A DNA stretch of 64,000 nucleotides from Nitrosomonas communis (GCF_001007935.1 NZ_CP011451.1:2976001-3040000); one strand, 5' to 3'. Positions 38,565 through 49,014 are shown, numbered from the stretch's first letter. The notes: generated from the letters alone by a model not told the origin. A program made the numbers and translations.

Positions 38565-38801
38565 TGCTTATAAGAAAGAAGGGGAGTAGAACGCCTCCAA
38601 CTGCTTTTCTGGATACTCAGAACAGTTTTAGCATGACCGCAAGCATTCCATTACCATAATTATTAAGTCGGCATATTGTATGCTAATAATGAGTGATGAA
38701 TCGAGTTGTTTAACCGCCCAGGAAGGTTGGCAATGTGCTATAAGGATTGGAGAAGCAGAACAATGATTTCCAGCCTTATCTTCTCCTTTAGATCACTCCC
38801 T

Positions 38802-41309
38802 TTATCCGACTTTGCGCAATGTCCACAAAGGAGGATGTGTCAGGGTTGAGCGCGTTCCCAGCAATCCTGCAATAGTTACACCTATCATCCCCACCAAAAT
38901 ACCGACGAGCCAAATCCAGGCGTTAAAGGTATATGGAACATTCAAGACATACTTAGCAATCACATAAGCGAGCACGCTTGCACCGGCTGACGCAAAGATT
39001 CCCACCAGACCACCCAGTATGGCAAATTCAGCCGCCCAGGCACGGACCAGTTGCCTACGTTTGGCACCTAACGTGCGAAAAATCGCCGCCTCATAAATGC
39101 GCTCATCCTGGGTTGCTGAAATAGCGGCATAAAGCACGATAAAACCAGCCAATAAAGTAAACAAGAACACAAATTCTATCGCGCGGGATACTTGCACAAT
39201 CATTTTCTGTACCTGCTCGATCACAGTTGCCACATCAACCACCAGCAAATGGGGGAAACTTTTGACCAATTCGTGCATCACGCCGACTTGTGAAGGGGGC
39301 AAATAAAAGCTGGTTACATAATTAATTGGATACGCATCCAGCTCGCCGGGACGGGCGATTACAAAAAAATTAACGCGAAAGGTATCCCAGTCAACTTTCC
39401 GCAGGCTGGTAATCGTGGCGGAGAACGGGCTGCCCGCAATATCAAATGTTAACCGGTCACCTAATTTGACCCCAATGATTCCGGCGACTTCCTCCTCCAG
39501 GGATAATTCGTTCTCAGGCGAATCTGCTCCCTGCCACCAGCGGCCTGCCACAATCTCATTATCCGACTGGAGTTTATCTGCCCAGGACAGATTGAATTCA
39601 CGGTTGAGCAATTGCTTCTTCCGTGCCTCGGTATAATCATCGATGCGCACTGGCTGGTCGTTAATTGTCATCAAGCGACCCCGCACCATCGGATAGAAAT
39701 CAGGCTGCTGCATCCCATGCTGTACAAAAAATTCTGCCAAAGGCTGTAACTGATCAGGTTGAATATTGATCAGAAACCGGTTAGGGGTATTCGGCGGTAA
39801 GCTGGTGCGCCAATCCCTTAGTAAATCACTCTGAATCAGGGTGAGTACTAGCATCGCCATCAAACCCAGCCCCAACGCAATCGATTGAACCAGACTCGCA
39901 ATGGTGCGGCGCCGGATATTAGCCAGCCCATAACGCCACGCACTTGCCGCTTGCTGACGTACCAGCATTAATAACTTAATCAATACCCAACCGAGTAATG
40001 CAAAAATTGCAATCGCAGCCATGAATCCTAGCATGACCAAGATACCCATGCGCAGTTCGCCTGCTTCCCATATGAATAAAATTGAGAGCGCCAACAGGCC
40101 AAAGGCGTACCCTGCCAGACCATGCAGATTAGTTATGCCGAAATCGCGACGCAACACCCGTAACGCAGGCACACGCCGTAAATTAAGCAAGGGGGGCAGG
40201 GAAAAGCCGAGCAGCAATACCATACCACTCAATAAGCCATGCACTGCGGGTAAGCCACTGGGCAAAGGTAATGAGGTTTCCACCAAGCCGGCCAACCAAT
40301 GCGATAGAAACTCTTGTGCAACAAAACCCAGCAAGCAACCTAACCCACTGGCCACCAATCCCAATATGACGAAATGATACAGATACAGGTGCAATATCGT
40401 TGACTGGCTTGCTCCCAGGCAGCGCATAATGGCACACCCATCAAGGTGACGCTGGGTAAAACGGCGCACAGCAAGCGCCATGGCTGCAGCAGCAACCACT
40501 ACACTTGCTAACGCAGTCAGGCTCAGAAATTTTTCTGCACGCTCCAATGCGGAGCGGATTTCCGGACGCGCATCACGTATGCCTTCGATGCGTTGTCCAG
40601 GCACGAGTTCCTTCTGCGCCCAGCTACGAAACTCGGCAACCTGTTTTTCTTCCCCCGCCACTAACAGTTGATAGGTGACTCGACTACCTGGCTGAATCAG
40701 ATGGGTCGCAACCAGATCATCTGCATTCATCAATAATCTAGCTCCCATATTGATAAAGCCGACCGAATAATCCGGCTCACGCGCAACCAATGCAGCTACA
40801 GTCATGCAGGTAGCGCCTAGTTCCAGTGTTTCACCCGGAGTAATATCGAGACCCGCCATTAGTTTTTCATCGATCCAGACGGTACCTGGAGAAGGAATCC
40901 CTTGCGCCACATAGGTCCTTTCCTCCGTGATGATTTCACTGGCAGTGTGCGCAAGCCGCAATTCACCCCGTAGCGGATAGCCAGCCGATACCGCCCTGAT
41001 TTCAGCCAGAAGATTATTCTCTTCCTTGCTCGCCATGCTGGAAAACCGGGTCAATGTAGCGGTCTTTAAACCGAGTTGCTCGGCTTTATCCGCATAATGA
41101 GCTGACAAAGGGCGATCGCCAATGACGAGTAAATCAGCACCCAGTAATCGATTACTCTCTCTGGAAAGAGCAAGCTGCACTCGATCAGCAAAAAATCCAA
41201 CCGTGGTGATACTGCTAACCGCAATCATGAGTGCCAGCACCAGTATGCGTAATTCACCTGCGCGCCAATCACGACGCAGCATACGAAAGGAGAGTCGAAA
41301 AAGATTCAT
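38802..41309 (-). CDS. ybbP: FtsX-like ABC transporter permease (YbbP type)
   Basis: The 835-aa inner membrane protein has an N-terminal transmembrane segment, a large periplasmic domain, and two FtsX-like four-helix blocks (around 265-500 and 700-835), as in E. coli YbbP of the LolCE/MacB superfamily. The ATPase partner YbbA is encoded upstream on the same strand at 45885-46556, but here an RND pump pair and a MITE copy lie between them. The substrate is unknown; membrane lipid or lipoprotein handling is suspected for the family. Confidence 0.88.
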   Translation of the reverse strand: MNLFRLSFRMLRRDWRAGELRILVLALMIAVSSITTVGFFADRVQLALSRESNRLLGADLLVIGDRPLSAHYADKAEQLGLKTATLTRFSSMASKEENNLLAEIRAVSAGYPLRGELRLAHTASEIITEERTYVAQGIPSPGTVWIDEKLMAGLDITPGETLELGATCMTVAALVAREPDYSVGFINMGARLLMNADDLVATHLIQPGSRVTYQLLVAGEEKQVAEFRSWAQKELVPGQRIEGIRDARPEIRSALERAEKFLSLTALASVVVAAAAMALAVRRFTQRHLDGCAIMRCLGASQSTILHLYLYHFVILGLVASGLGCLLGFVAQEFLSHWLAGLVETSLPLPSGLPAVHGLLSGMVLLLGFSLPPLLNLRRVPALRVLRRDFGITNLHGLAGYAFGLLALSILFIWEAGELRMGILVMLGFMAAIAIFALLGWVLIKLLMLVRQQAASAWRYGLANIRRRTIASLVQSIALGLGLMAMLVLTLIQSDLLRDWRTSLPPNTPNRFLINIQPDQLQPLAEFFVQHGMQQPDFYPMVRGRLMTINDQPVRIDDYTEARKKQLLNREFNLSWADKLQSDNEIVAGRWWQGADSPENELSLEEEVAGIIGVKLGDRLTFDIAGSPFSATITSLRKVDWDTFRVNFFVIARPGELDAYPINYVTSFYLPPSQVGVMHELVKSFPHLLVVDVATVIEQVQKMIVQVSRAIEFVFLFTLLAGFIVLYAAISATQDERIYEAAIFRTLGAKRRQLVRAWAAEFAILGGLVGIFASAGASVLAYVIAKYVLNVPYTFNAWIWLVGILVGMIGVTIAGLLGTRSTLTHPPLWTLRKVG

Positions 41310-41352
41310 AAAGAGGATTCCATCAAAAATTTACAGCATGCTATTCATTTTA

Positions 41353-41452
41353 TTCTATTTTCCAATCAAACATGACGTGAAGGTGAACCGCAGACAGGAT
41401 CAATCATACGACAAGGTGAAGCCAACCAAGTTAGTTTTGATTGGGCAAGGAA
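41353..41452. repeat. MITE-like palindromic element, copy E
   Basis: It starts TTCTATTTTCCAATCAAA and ends TTGGGCAAGGAA, with the shared CATGACGTGAAGGTGA and ACAAGGTGAAGCC interior. TTA lies on the left (41350-41352) but is not matched on the right. It lies between the RND permease and ybbP genes of one strand. Confidence 0.8.
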
Positions 41453-41472
41453 ATGACTTCGGTAGTGGTCAA

Positions 41473-44400
41473 TCACTCAGGAAGCAGCGCGCGAGGCTGC
41501 TTAGACTGTTCGTTGACAGGTGTCTGCCGACTGCCTGAGAATCGGTCCAGATACAGGTAAATCACCGGGGTAATAAACAAGGTGATCACTTGGGAAAACA
41601 ATAAGCCCCCTATCACTGCCAGCCCGAGCGGTTGCCGCAACTCGGCGCCGGCACCGAGACCAAGGGCAATCGGCAGCGCACCCATCATAGCAGCGAGTGT
41701 GGTCATCATAATTGGACGAAAACGAAGCAGGCAAGCTGTATGAATTGCTTGGTAGGGTGTCAGATGTTGCTCCCGTTGGGCGTCCAGTGCAAAATCGATC
41801 ATCATGATGGCGTTTTTCTTCACAATACCGATCAGCAATAAAATACCGATCATAGCCATGACAGAAAGCTCGATATTGAAAAACCATAAAATACCCAGCG
41901 CACCCACCGCTGCGGAAGGAAGACCTGCAAGAATCGTAATGGGATGAATATAGCTTTCATAGAGCACCCCGAGTAACACATAAATAACCAGCAGTGCCGC
42001 CACAATCAGGATGAGCTGGCTTGTCTGGGAGGATTGAAAAGCTGCCGCATCGCCAGCAAAGCTGGTCAGAATGCTGTCAGGTAGATTGATTTCATGTTTG
42101 AATTGTTCGATCAGTTTAGCAGCTTCCCCCAAAGCAGCGCCTGGCGCAAGATTAAATGAGATGGTCAAAGATTCAAGCTGCCCCACATGATTGATTGCCA
42201 GCGGCCCCATTTCGCGCACTACCGTTGCCACGCTCGATAACGGTACGAGCGCACCATTTTTTGCTCGCAAGTGAATGTTATCAAAAGCACTCTCATCGGT
42301 ACGATACTCCCCTGCCACTTGCAGAATGACGCGATAACTATCGCTTGAGGTGAAAATGGTCGAAACCTGCCGCTCGCCAAAAGCACTGTACAACGCTGAC
42401 CGAATCGCAGCGACTTCTACACCCAGTAAATTGGCTTTATCACGATCAATTTCGAGCCGCGCTTGTAACCCTTTGAGTTTCATATCACTCGTCACATCCC
42501 GGAACACGGCGTGCTGCTGCATACGTGACATGACAGCATCTGCTGCCGCATACAAATCCTCAGTCCGTACGCTGCGCATCACGTATTGATAGCGGCTCTT
42601 ACTGGGCATACTGCCAATCCTCAGATTTTGCGAGGGCGTCATGAATATCCTGACGCCAGCCATACCGCGTACTTCTTTACGCAATACTTCCAGCACTTTG
42701 CTCATCACGGGGCGTTCGCTACGCGGTTTGAGGCCGATAAACATACGTGCGTTGTTAGCGCCTTCGGTAAAGGTAATGCTATTATCAACAAAGGGATGAG
42801 CCTGAATGATTTCACTGGTTTGTTCTACCAAGCGGGTCAAGGCGGGAAAGGAAATATCTTCTGCTGCTTCAATCGAAATCATGATTCGGCCCGTATCTTC
42901 TTCGGGAAAGAATCCTTTGGGCAGCACCAGAAAGAGTATACCCGCCGCAACAAAGGTACTCAGGGCAATTGTCAGCACGGTGCGCCGATGACGCAACGCC
43001 CAGTCCAGCACATAGGTATAGGCTGCCAACAGATGATTAAATCCGTTCTCAAACCATTGCGTCAATCTCATACTCCATCCATCTGATGAATCCAATACCA
43101 GATAACGACTTGCCATCATGGGAACCAGCGTGAGCGAAACAACAGCCGATACCAGTACTGCAATACTGACGACCGCAGCAAATTCGTGAAACATCATGCC
43201 GATAACCCCTGGCATGAAAAAAACCGGGATGAAAACAGCTACCAGCGAAATCGAAATGGAGAGGATGGTAAAGGTAATCTCTTTCGAGCCACGTAATGCT
43301 GCCTGCATTGGCGGCAAGCCATTTTCGATATGTCGCACGATGTTTTCCAGCATCACAATAGCATCGTCCACCACCAGCCCAACAGCGAGGGTAATGGCCA
43401 GCAGGGAAATATTATCGAGCGTATAGTCAAAAACGCGCATCAGCATCACCGTACCCAGCAATGAAATCGGTAACGATAACGCGGGAATAAGCGTGACAGC
43501 AGGTTTACGCAGGAACAGGAACATGACCAGAATCACCAGCGCAACGGTTAAGCCAAAAGTCAGTTGCACATCAAAAATCGCATCCCGGATAGATTGGGAG
43601 CGATCAAGATAAAAGGCCAATTGCACCGAAGCAGGTAATTGCGCACTTATTTTCGGTAAGGCGACCTTGACAGCATCGGAAGCGGCTACGACATTCGCTC
43701 CAGGCTGTGCATAAACAAGCAAGCCGATGGATGGCTGGCCATTTGTCCAGCTCGCAGTCTTGACCGATTCCACACTATTTTCCACCATGGCCACGTCTGA
43801 TAATTTAACCGGATGACCGTTGGGCGTGGTAGCAACAATCAACTCTGCAAAGGCATCCGCGTTATCAAGCTGGCGATTAGCCTGAACGATCAAGGTCTGA
43901 CGAAGCCCATCCAGTGTACCCACAGGCGAATTGTCATTGGCTCGCGCCAATGCATCTGCGATATCATCCACTGTTAAGTTGCGCGCGGCCAGTGCCAGTG
44001 GATTGACCTGCACGCGTACGGCATACTTTTTCTGACCATTAGGTCGTATTTCACCGATGCCCGGCAGCGTAGACAAAGCCGGTACAATCAGCTTATCAGC
44101 AAAATTATTCAGCTCGGGTAATGGCATCGTTTCTGATGTCAGCGAAAGGATGGTAACCGGCGTATCGGCTGGATTGACTTTGCGATAGGAAGGCATTGTG
44201 GTCATTTCAACCGGCAGCGATTGCTGCGCCCGCAATAGTGCCGCTTGCACATCCACTGCTGCACCGTCCATATCACGATCCTGGTTAAATTCCAGCGTGA
44301 CCACGGTAGTCCCCTGCGTACTGGTTGAGCTGATGACTGATAAACCCGCAATCGCTAAAAACTGACGCTCAAGAGGAGTAGCCACAGCTGAGGCCATCGT

Positions 44401-44571
44401 ATCCGGGCTTGCCCCCGGTAACACCGCATTGACGGTAATGGTAGGGGTATCAAAACGGGGTAATGCTGCAATAGGAACACCGCTATAAGCCAGAATGCCC
44501 GCAATGACGGCTGTCAATGACAACAATATTGTCATTATCGGACGGCGTATACATAATTCGGCCAGATTCAT
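41473..44571 (-). CDS. RND efflux pump inner membrane permease (HAE1/MdtC-like)
   Basis: The 1032-aa proton-driven exporter has twelve transmembrane helices and two large periplasmic loops. The N-terminus LCIRRPIMTILLSLTAVIAG, the proton relay GLVVDDAIVMLENI in TM4 and the FMPGVIGMMFHEFA and LIGIVKKNAIMMIDFAL segments are family hallmarks. The closest kind appears to be MdtB/MdtC. It pairs with the adaptor gene 7 bp upstream. No outer membrane TolC-type gene is next to it. The substrate cannot be told from sequence. Confidence 0.95.
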   Translation of the reverse strand: MNLAELCIRRPIMTILLSLTAVIAGILAYSGVPIAALPRFDTPTITVNAVLPGASPDTMASAVATPLERQFLAIAGLSVISSTSTQGTTVVTLEFNQDRDMDGAAVDVQAALLRAQQSLPVEMTTMPSYRKVNPADTPVTILSLTSETMPLPELNNFADKLIVPALSTLPGIGEIRPNGQKKYAVRVQVNPLALAARNLTVDDIADALARANDNSPVGTLDGLRQTLIVQANRQLDNADAFAELIVATTPNGHPVKLSDVAMVENSVESVKTASWTNGQPSIGLLVYAQPGANVVAASDAVKVALPKISAQLPASVQLAFYLDRSQSIRDAIFDVQLTFGLTVALVILVMFLFLRKPAVTLIPALSLPISLLGTVMLMRVFDYTLDNISLLAITLAVGLVVDDAIVMLENIVRHIENGLPPMQAALRGSKEITFTILSISISLVAVFIPVFFMPGVIGMMFHEFAAVVSIAVLVSAVVSLTLVPMMASRYLVLDSSDGWSMRLTQWFENGFNHLLAAYTYVLDWALRHRRTVLTIALSTFVAAGILFLVLPKGFFPEEDTGRIMISIEAAEDISFPALTRLVEQTSEIIQAHPFVDNSITFTEGANNARMFIGLKPRSERPVMSKVLEVLRKEVRGMAGVRIFMTPSQNLRIGSMPSKSRYQYVMRSVRTEDLYAAADAVMSRMQQHAVFRDVTSDMKLKGLQARLEIDRDKANLLGVEVAAIRSALYSAFGERQVSTIFTSSDSYRVILQVAGEYRTDESAFDNIHLRAKNGALVPLSSVATVVREMGPLAINHVGQLESLTISFNLAPGAALGEAAKLIEQFKHEINLPDSILTSFAGDAAAFQSSQTSQLILIVAALLVIYVLLGVLYESYIHPITILAGLPSAAVGALGILWFFNIELSVMAMIGILLLIGIVKKNAIMMIDFALDAQREQHLTPYQAIHTACLLRFRPIMMTTLAAMMGALPIALGLGAGAELRQPLGLAVIGGLLFSQVITLFITPVIYLYLDRFSGSRQTPVNEQSKQPRALLPE

Positions 44572-44578
44572 TGCTTAT

Positions 44579-45844
44579 TTAGAGCGATGGAAGGAGTGAA
44601 GGGGATGGAGTATTGTTATTGCCAGAATCCGATCTCAACCCACCCTGATCAGAATCAGACACTTGCCCGCAAGTTCTGCTCGGGTTTACCGTAGTACCAG
44701 CACGAAGATGCTGAGCTCCTTCAATCACGACACACTGACCCGCTTCTATCCCTTTTACCACCGCAATACCCTCCTGGATCAACTTGACATCAACTCGTTG
44801 GGGCATTGCTTTATTATCTTCTCCCACGACAAAAACAAGCTGACCGTTGGGTCCGGTTTGTAGCGCCTGAGTGGGGACGGTTAATGCCTTAGGCAATATA
44901 CTGGCGATCAACGTCACATTAGCAAACATGCCAGGCCAGAACTTTCCGTCTGCATTAGCAAATTCGGCTTTGATCTGGATCGTGCCACTGGCCGTATCGA
45001 CTGCACTATCAATAAATACGATACGTCCCTCTCGCTCCTGTTTGTCAGAAAGGTTAAGCTGGGCACTAACGGTTACTTCTCCTTTGGCAAGCGCTTGTTT
45101 CAGAGTGGCTAATTCACGTTCAGGCAACACAAAACTCACATAAATCGGATCAATCTGGGTAATGCTTACCAGCAGAGAAGCTTCCGGTCGGACCAGACTG
45201 CCGGGATAAACCTGGATAGCGCCCGTCCGGCCTGCAATCGGTGCCACTATCTCTCCATAACCACGGGTAACACGGTCTACCTGCACAGCAGCCTCATCAA
45301 ATTTCAGTTGATTCTGCAACAACTCAACCTGGTTTTCTGCAACATCCAGTGCTGCCTGAGAAATAAAATTTTTGTGAAACAATTCCTGTTGGCGATGGAG
45401 CTGACGCATTGCATTATGCAATTCGACCCTTGTCTTGGCGAGCTGCGCAGCGGATTTAGCTAGATTGGCTTCCTCGGCACGTGTATCAAGGGTAAACAAT
45501 CGTTCGCCCTTAGCCACGAACTGGCCTTCCTTGATATGAACTGTTTTGATCGCGGCTGCGACCTGCGGCCGTACCTCAACTATTTGTATAGGCGATACGG
45601 TACCTTTAGTCTTAAATTTGACCGGCACATCCCGTTGCGAAGTCAGGGTTGCTACGACTGGAATCGGCATGACACTTACTTCATTTTTTGGGATGCGATT
45701 GGCAGCTGAATCATGAGTTCGCAAAAACCAAAAACCCGCTGCCAGTACAATGAGCAAAAAACTGATGAAAGCCATCCTCGAATAACCTTTGCCAGCGGCC
45801 GAATCCTTCTGGGAAATTGCTGCTGCCGATACCTTATTTGTCAT
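44579..45844 (-). CDS. RND efflux membrane fusion protein (MdtA-like)
   Basis: The 421-aa periplasmic adaptor has an N-terminal membrane anchor (MAFISFLLIVLAAGFWF), a lipoyl-like half (VRPQVAAAIKTVHIKEGQFV), an alpha-hairpin around 130-180, the second lipoyl half (GEIVAPIAGRTGAIQVYPGS) and a beta-barrel. It joins the inner membrane pump to an outer membrane channel. It lies between ybbA (40 bp upstream) and the pump gene, all on the minus strand. The C-terminal 40 residues are low-complexity. Confidence 0.94.
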   Translation of the reverse strand: MTNKVSAAAISQKDSAAGKGYSRMAFISFLLIVLAAGFWFLRTHDSAANRIPKNEVSVMPIPVVATLTSQRDVPVKFKTKGTVSPIQIVEVRPQVAAAIKTVHIKEGQFVAKGERLFTLDTRAEEANLAKSAAQLAKTRVELHNAMRQLHRQQELFHKNFISQAALDVAENQVELLQNQLKFDEAAVQVDRVTRGYGEIVAPIAGRTGAIQVYPGSLVRPEASLLVSITQIDPIYVSFVLPERELATLKQALAKGEVTVSAQLNLSDKQEREGRIVFIDSAVDTASGTIQIKAEFANADGKFWPGMFANVTLIASILPKALTVPTQALQTGPNGQLVFVVGEDNKAMPQRVDVKLIQEGIAVVKGIEAGQCVVIEGAQHLRAGTTVNPSRTCGQVSDSDQGGLRSDSGNNNTPSPSLLPSL

Positions 45845-45884
45845 TACTCTATCAAAAATGATCTGAATATAGAGCCATATCTTT

Positions 45885-46556
45885 TCAATGGATTATTCTA
45901 CCGCTGGCCATTCGTATTTGCCGCGAGCAGCGAGTAGATAAAGCTTCATCATGAGTCACGAGCACTAGCGTGGTTCCTCGTTCCCGATTTAACTCAAACA
46001 TCAGTTCGATAATTTGTGCACCCGTTGCAGAATCGAGGTTACCCGTTGGCTCATCGGCAAATAACATTTTCGGCTGAGTTACGAAAGCACGAGCAATCGC
46101 AACACGTTGCTGTTCACCGCCCGAAAGCTGCCGCGGATAATGTTTAAGCCGCATTCCCAGTCCGACACGCTCAAGCAATGCCTGTGCTGCCCGTCTCGCA
46201 TCATTTATACCGGCAAGCTCCAATGGCAACATTACATTCTCGATAGCGGTCAACGCAGGCAGTAATTGAAATGACTGAAACATAAAACCAAGCAATCTAC
46301 TGCGTAAAGCCGCCCGTTCATCCTCATCCAGCAGAAAAATATCCTCACCATCCAGGTAAACATGGCCACTGGTCGGAACATCCAGACCGGCCAATAGTCC
46401 AAGTAAGGTAGATTTTCCCGAACCAGAAGCACCTACTATAGCGATCGATTCGCCTGCATTTACTTTCAGGGAGATATCCTGCAAAATCGTTAGTCGATTA
46501 TCGCCGGTATCGACTTGTTTAGTAAGGGAGTCTGTTCGCACGATAGGATGTGCCAT
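45885..46556 (-). CDS. ybbA: ABC transporter ATP-binding protein (YbbA type)
   Basis: An ATPase of the LolD/MacB type with Walker A GASGSGKST, signature LSGGEQQRVAIARAF, Walker B MLFADEPTGNLD and the H-loop VTHDEA. It energises the YbbP permease. The frame opens at 46598, overlapping tesA, but MAHPIVRTD at 46556 matches the usual start. In that case the tesA and ybbA start codons are only 22 bp apart on opposite strands. The RND genes follow it. Confidence 0.9.
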   Translation of the reverse strand: MAHPIVRTDSLTKQVDTGDNRLTILQDISLKVNAGESIAIVGASGSGKSTLLGLLAGLDVPTSGHVYLDGEDIFLLDEDERAALRSRLLGFMFQSFQLLPALTAIENVMLPLELAGINDARRAAQALLERVGLGMRLKHYPRQLSGGEQQRVAIARAFVTQPKMLFADEPTGNLDSATGAQIIELMFELNRERGTTLVLVTHDEALSTRCSRQIRMASGRIIH

Positions 46557-46578
46557 TTGTTTAGCACGATTATTCATC

Positions 46579-47253
46579 ATGAAAAATTTTTTGATCATTC
46601 TTTTTTTTCTATTCCCTATTACGTCTTATGCCGTAGCTAACCCAGCTAATGGCATCACTGTCATGATTTTTGGAGATAGCTTATCGACCGGCTATGGTTT
46701 GCCAGCAGAAGTTGGATGGGTTAATCTGCTCAAACAACGAATGCAGGCGCTCTCCCCTCATTATCAAGTCATCAATGTCAGTATCAGCGGTGAAACAACG
46801 CTGGGGGGACGTCATCGTATTGAGCAAGCACTCAAAACGCATCAACCGGACATCGTCATCATTGAATTAGGTGGTAATGATGGTTTACGCGGCGCATCCA
46901 TTCAATCTATCCATGATAATCTAGAGGCCATCATTCAAGTTTGTCAGCGAAATAATGTCACGCCTTTACTCGCTGGGATGCAACTACCGCCCAATTATGG
47001 CACAGCCTACACCCAAAAGTTCCGCAATATTTATCCCCAGCTTGCTGAGCGCTATCAATTAAAGCTAGTTCCTTTTCTGCTGGACGGATTTGGAGATAAG
47101 CGCGAGTTTTTTCAAGCGGATGGCATTCATCCGGACGTAGCTGCTCAAAAGTTGATTACAGAAAATGTATGGGAAGTGTTATACCCGATGCTGGAATCAA
47201 ACTACTCTACTGTGCAGAAAAGCATACAACTCGAACCCGCATTTGATAACTAA
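46579..47253 (+). CDS. tesA: Periplasmic GDSL esterase / thioesterase I
   Basis: An SGNH hydrolase that cleaves acyl-thioesters and esters, as the E. coli TesA/PldC lysophospholipase. The 224-aa protein has a short signal peptide (MKNFLIILFFLFPITSYAVA), the GDSL block with Ser34, the GGND block (N100), and the D181/H184 pair (DGIHPD). It is divergent from ybbA and almost abuts it, as tesA and ybbA are also paired in E. coli. No Shine-Dalgarno is visible. Confidence 0.94.
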   Translation: MKNFLIILFFLFPITSYAVANPANGITVMIFGDSLSTGYGLPAEVGWVNLLKQRMQALSPHYQVINVSISGETTLGGRHRIEQALKTHQPDIVIIELGGNDGLRGASIQSIHDNLEAIIQVCQRNNVTPLLAGMQLPPNYGTAYTQKFRNIYPQLAERYQLKLVPFLLDGFGDKREFFQADGIHPDVAAQKLITENVWEVLYPMLESNYSTVQKSIQLEPAFDN

Positions 47254-47372
47254 TTTGATAAGAAAAAACAGGATGTCCGTAGATTGTTCACAAGCTGTGA
47301 AGAAACAAAGCAAGCGCCCCAAGCGCGAGGTGGGCGAAATGCAGTTCCATGGGAAAACTCGTAAGCTCGTTT

Positions 47373-48347
47373 TTACGGCCTGGTAACAGGATTCTCCTCA
47401 TCCAATCTCTGCAGAAAAGTTGTCAGATCATTGGGTAATGCCGCTTCGAGGCCAATATATTCCCCGGTTGCTGGATGCGTCATCTTCAAACTAGCCGCAT
47501 GCAGAAACATGCGTTTTAAAGCAAGCCTTTGTTTCCCTTTCATCAGTTTTTTATTCAACTCAAAATCGCCATATTTATCATCCCCTACAATCGGAAAACC
47601 TAGGTGTGCCAAATGGACCCGAATTTGATGGGTACGGCCGGTTTTTAATTCTGCTTCGAGCAAGCTGAAGTTTTGCCAATTTTTTTTCAAAGTAAACACG
47701 GTATGAGCTGGCAATTCTTTTTTTTCCTCATTCTTCCCTGACATCACCATGACACGTCGCTCACCGTCAGCGGTAACAAATTTATTAAGTGATAATTTCA
47801 CACTTTGTTTAGCATTGCGCCATCTTCCCTTGACCATTACCGAATAACGTTTTTGGACGATTCCCTCTCGAATCTGTCGATGTGCCTCGACCAATGCGCT
47901 GCGTTTCTTGGCCAGCAGCAGAACGCCAGAGGTTTCCCGATCCAGGCGATGTACCAGTTCCAGGAATTTCCAGTCAGAGTGATGAGCGCGTAACTGTTCG
48001 ATCACACCATAACTTATGCCACTACCACCATGCACTGCGATGCCGGAGGGTTTATTAATAGCCAACAGCCATTCATCTTCAAACAACACTTCAAAAGCAG
48101 CAAGCGGAGGTTTTATTATTTTTTGAGCGCTTTGGAATGTTCTGATGGGCGGAATACGCACCTTATCATTCTGCTGCAAGCGATAATCTGCATTGATTCG
48201 CTTACTGTTGACACGTACCTGACCGCTGCGCAGGAGTTGATAAATGTGACTCTTGGGCACCCTTTTAAAACGCTTGAAGAAAAAATTATCAATGCGTTGC
48301 CCATCGGCTTCTTCATTGATATTTTCTACAATGACCATATCTGGCAT
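47373..48347 (-). CDS. rluC: 23S rRNA pseudouridine synthase RluC
   Basis: It isomerises specific uridines of 23S rRNA to pseudouridine (955, 2504 and 2580 in E. coli). About 324 aa. The N-terminal S4 RNA-binding domain (FKRVPKSHIYQLLRSGQVRV) is followed by the synthase domain with the catalytic Asp in VHRLDRETSG and the C-terminal GRTHQIRVHLAHLG. The start is probably MPDMVIVE at 48347; the frame extends to 48389 and neither site has a good ribosome binding site. Divergence from rne is a conserved arrangement. Confidence 0.95.
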   Translation of the reverse strand: MPDMVIVENINEEADGQRIDNFFFKRFKRVPKSHIYQLLRSGQVRVNSKRINADYRLQQNDKVRIPPIRTFQSAQKIIKPPLAAFEVLFEDEWLLAINKPSGIAVHGGSGISYGVIEQLRAHHSDWKFLELVHRLDRETSGVLLLAKKRSALVEAHRQIREGIVQKRYSVMVKGRWRNAKQSVKLSLNKFVTADGERRVMVMSGKNEEKKELPAHTVFTLKKNWQNFSLLEAELKTGRTHQIRVHLAHLGFPIVGDDKYGDFELNKKLMKGKQRLALKRMFLHAASLKMTHPATGEYIGLEAALPNDLTTFLQRLDEENPVTRP

Positions 48348-48389
48348 AATATTTTTGTTTAACGTATTAATTTTACCTATACTCTTCAT

Positions 48390-49014
48390 TTAGAATTCAC
48401 ATATTTACCCATATACTACATAAATCATGTACTAATTACATGATGAGCATAATGACACCGGGTAATGGTTAACTCACTCGATAGGTTTAAAGTTTTGAAG
48501 TGTTGAAGAAAATCAGCACTGATTTGGTTAATGTCGCTCACCACCTAAAGTAGCGATAGTAATTGATTTGCGCGCTCAAAGCACATATGAATTTAGTTTC
48601 CGGTTTCGTAGTACCCGCCGACGGGATAGACTTTGTCGAAACCTTGTATAACTTGATTTCAATCCTGTTTCCACAATTTACAGGAACCAAGCTACACGCT
48701 AGAAATTGGCCAATCTTCACGGAAGGGAAAAATAAAAAAGGTCTGAATAAGAGAAAGAGTGTTGGAAGCACCCAGAGCATGAGCTCCCATATAACAAGCC
48801 AGGCAAATCTTGGCGTGGCTCCCTATCATCGAGAAAAACTCAAGGGGTTAAGCTCCGCGATACTGCGATGTACCACTATAACCACTCCATACCGTCCTTT
48901 CCTAATACCATGATCCAATTACTGAACAATAAATTCTATTATGCGTAAACGATAGGAAGCTATGCTGCCTGATATGCAGCAATCTGCCCGTGAATTGAGC
49001 GCGGGAGGCATAAA
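48390..49014. promoter_or_regulatory. Long 5' region of rne
   Basis: A 625-bp gap before rne with no convincing gene. In E. coli, rne has a long 5' UTR through which RNase E controls its own mRNA, and a similar role is likely here. Just before the start lie TGCTGC/GCAGCA (48963-48981) and a weak CCCG/CGGG pair (48987-49005) that overlaps the GGGAGG ribosome binding site at 49003-49008. Confidence 0.5.

Noticed and set aside
47273-47386. A 37-codon basic mini-ORF between tesA and rluC
   Set aside because: It has an ATG with a weak upstream AGG and overlaps the rluC end. It is too short and unsupported to call, though a small protein is not excluded.
48563-48913. A 116-codon plus-strand open frame in the rne upstream region
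   Set aside because: It has no ribosome binding site and no recognisable protein character, and it lies in what is expected to be the rne 5' UTR.
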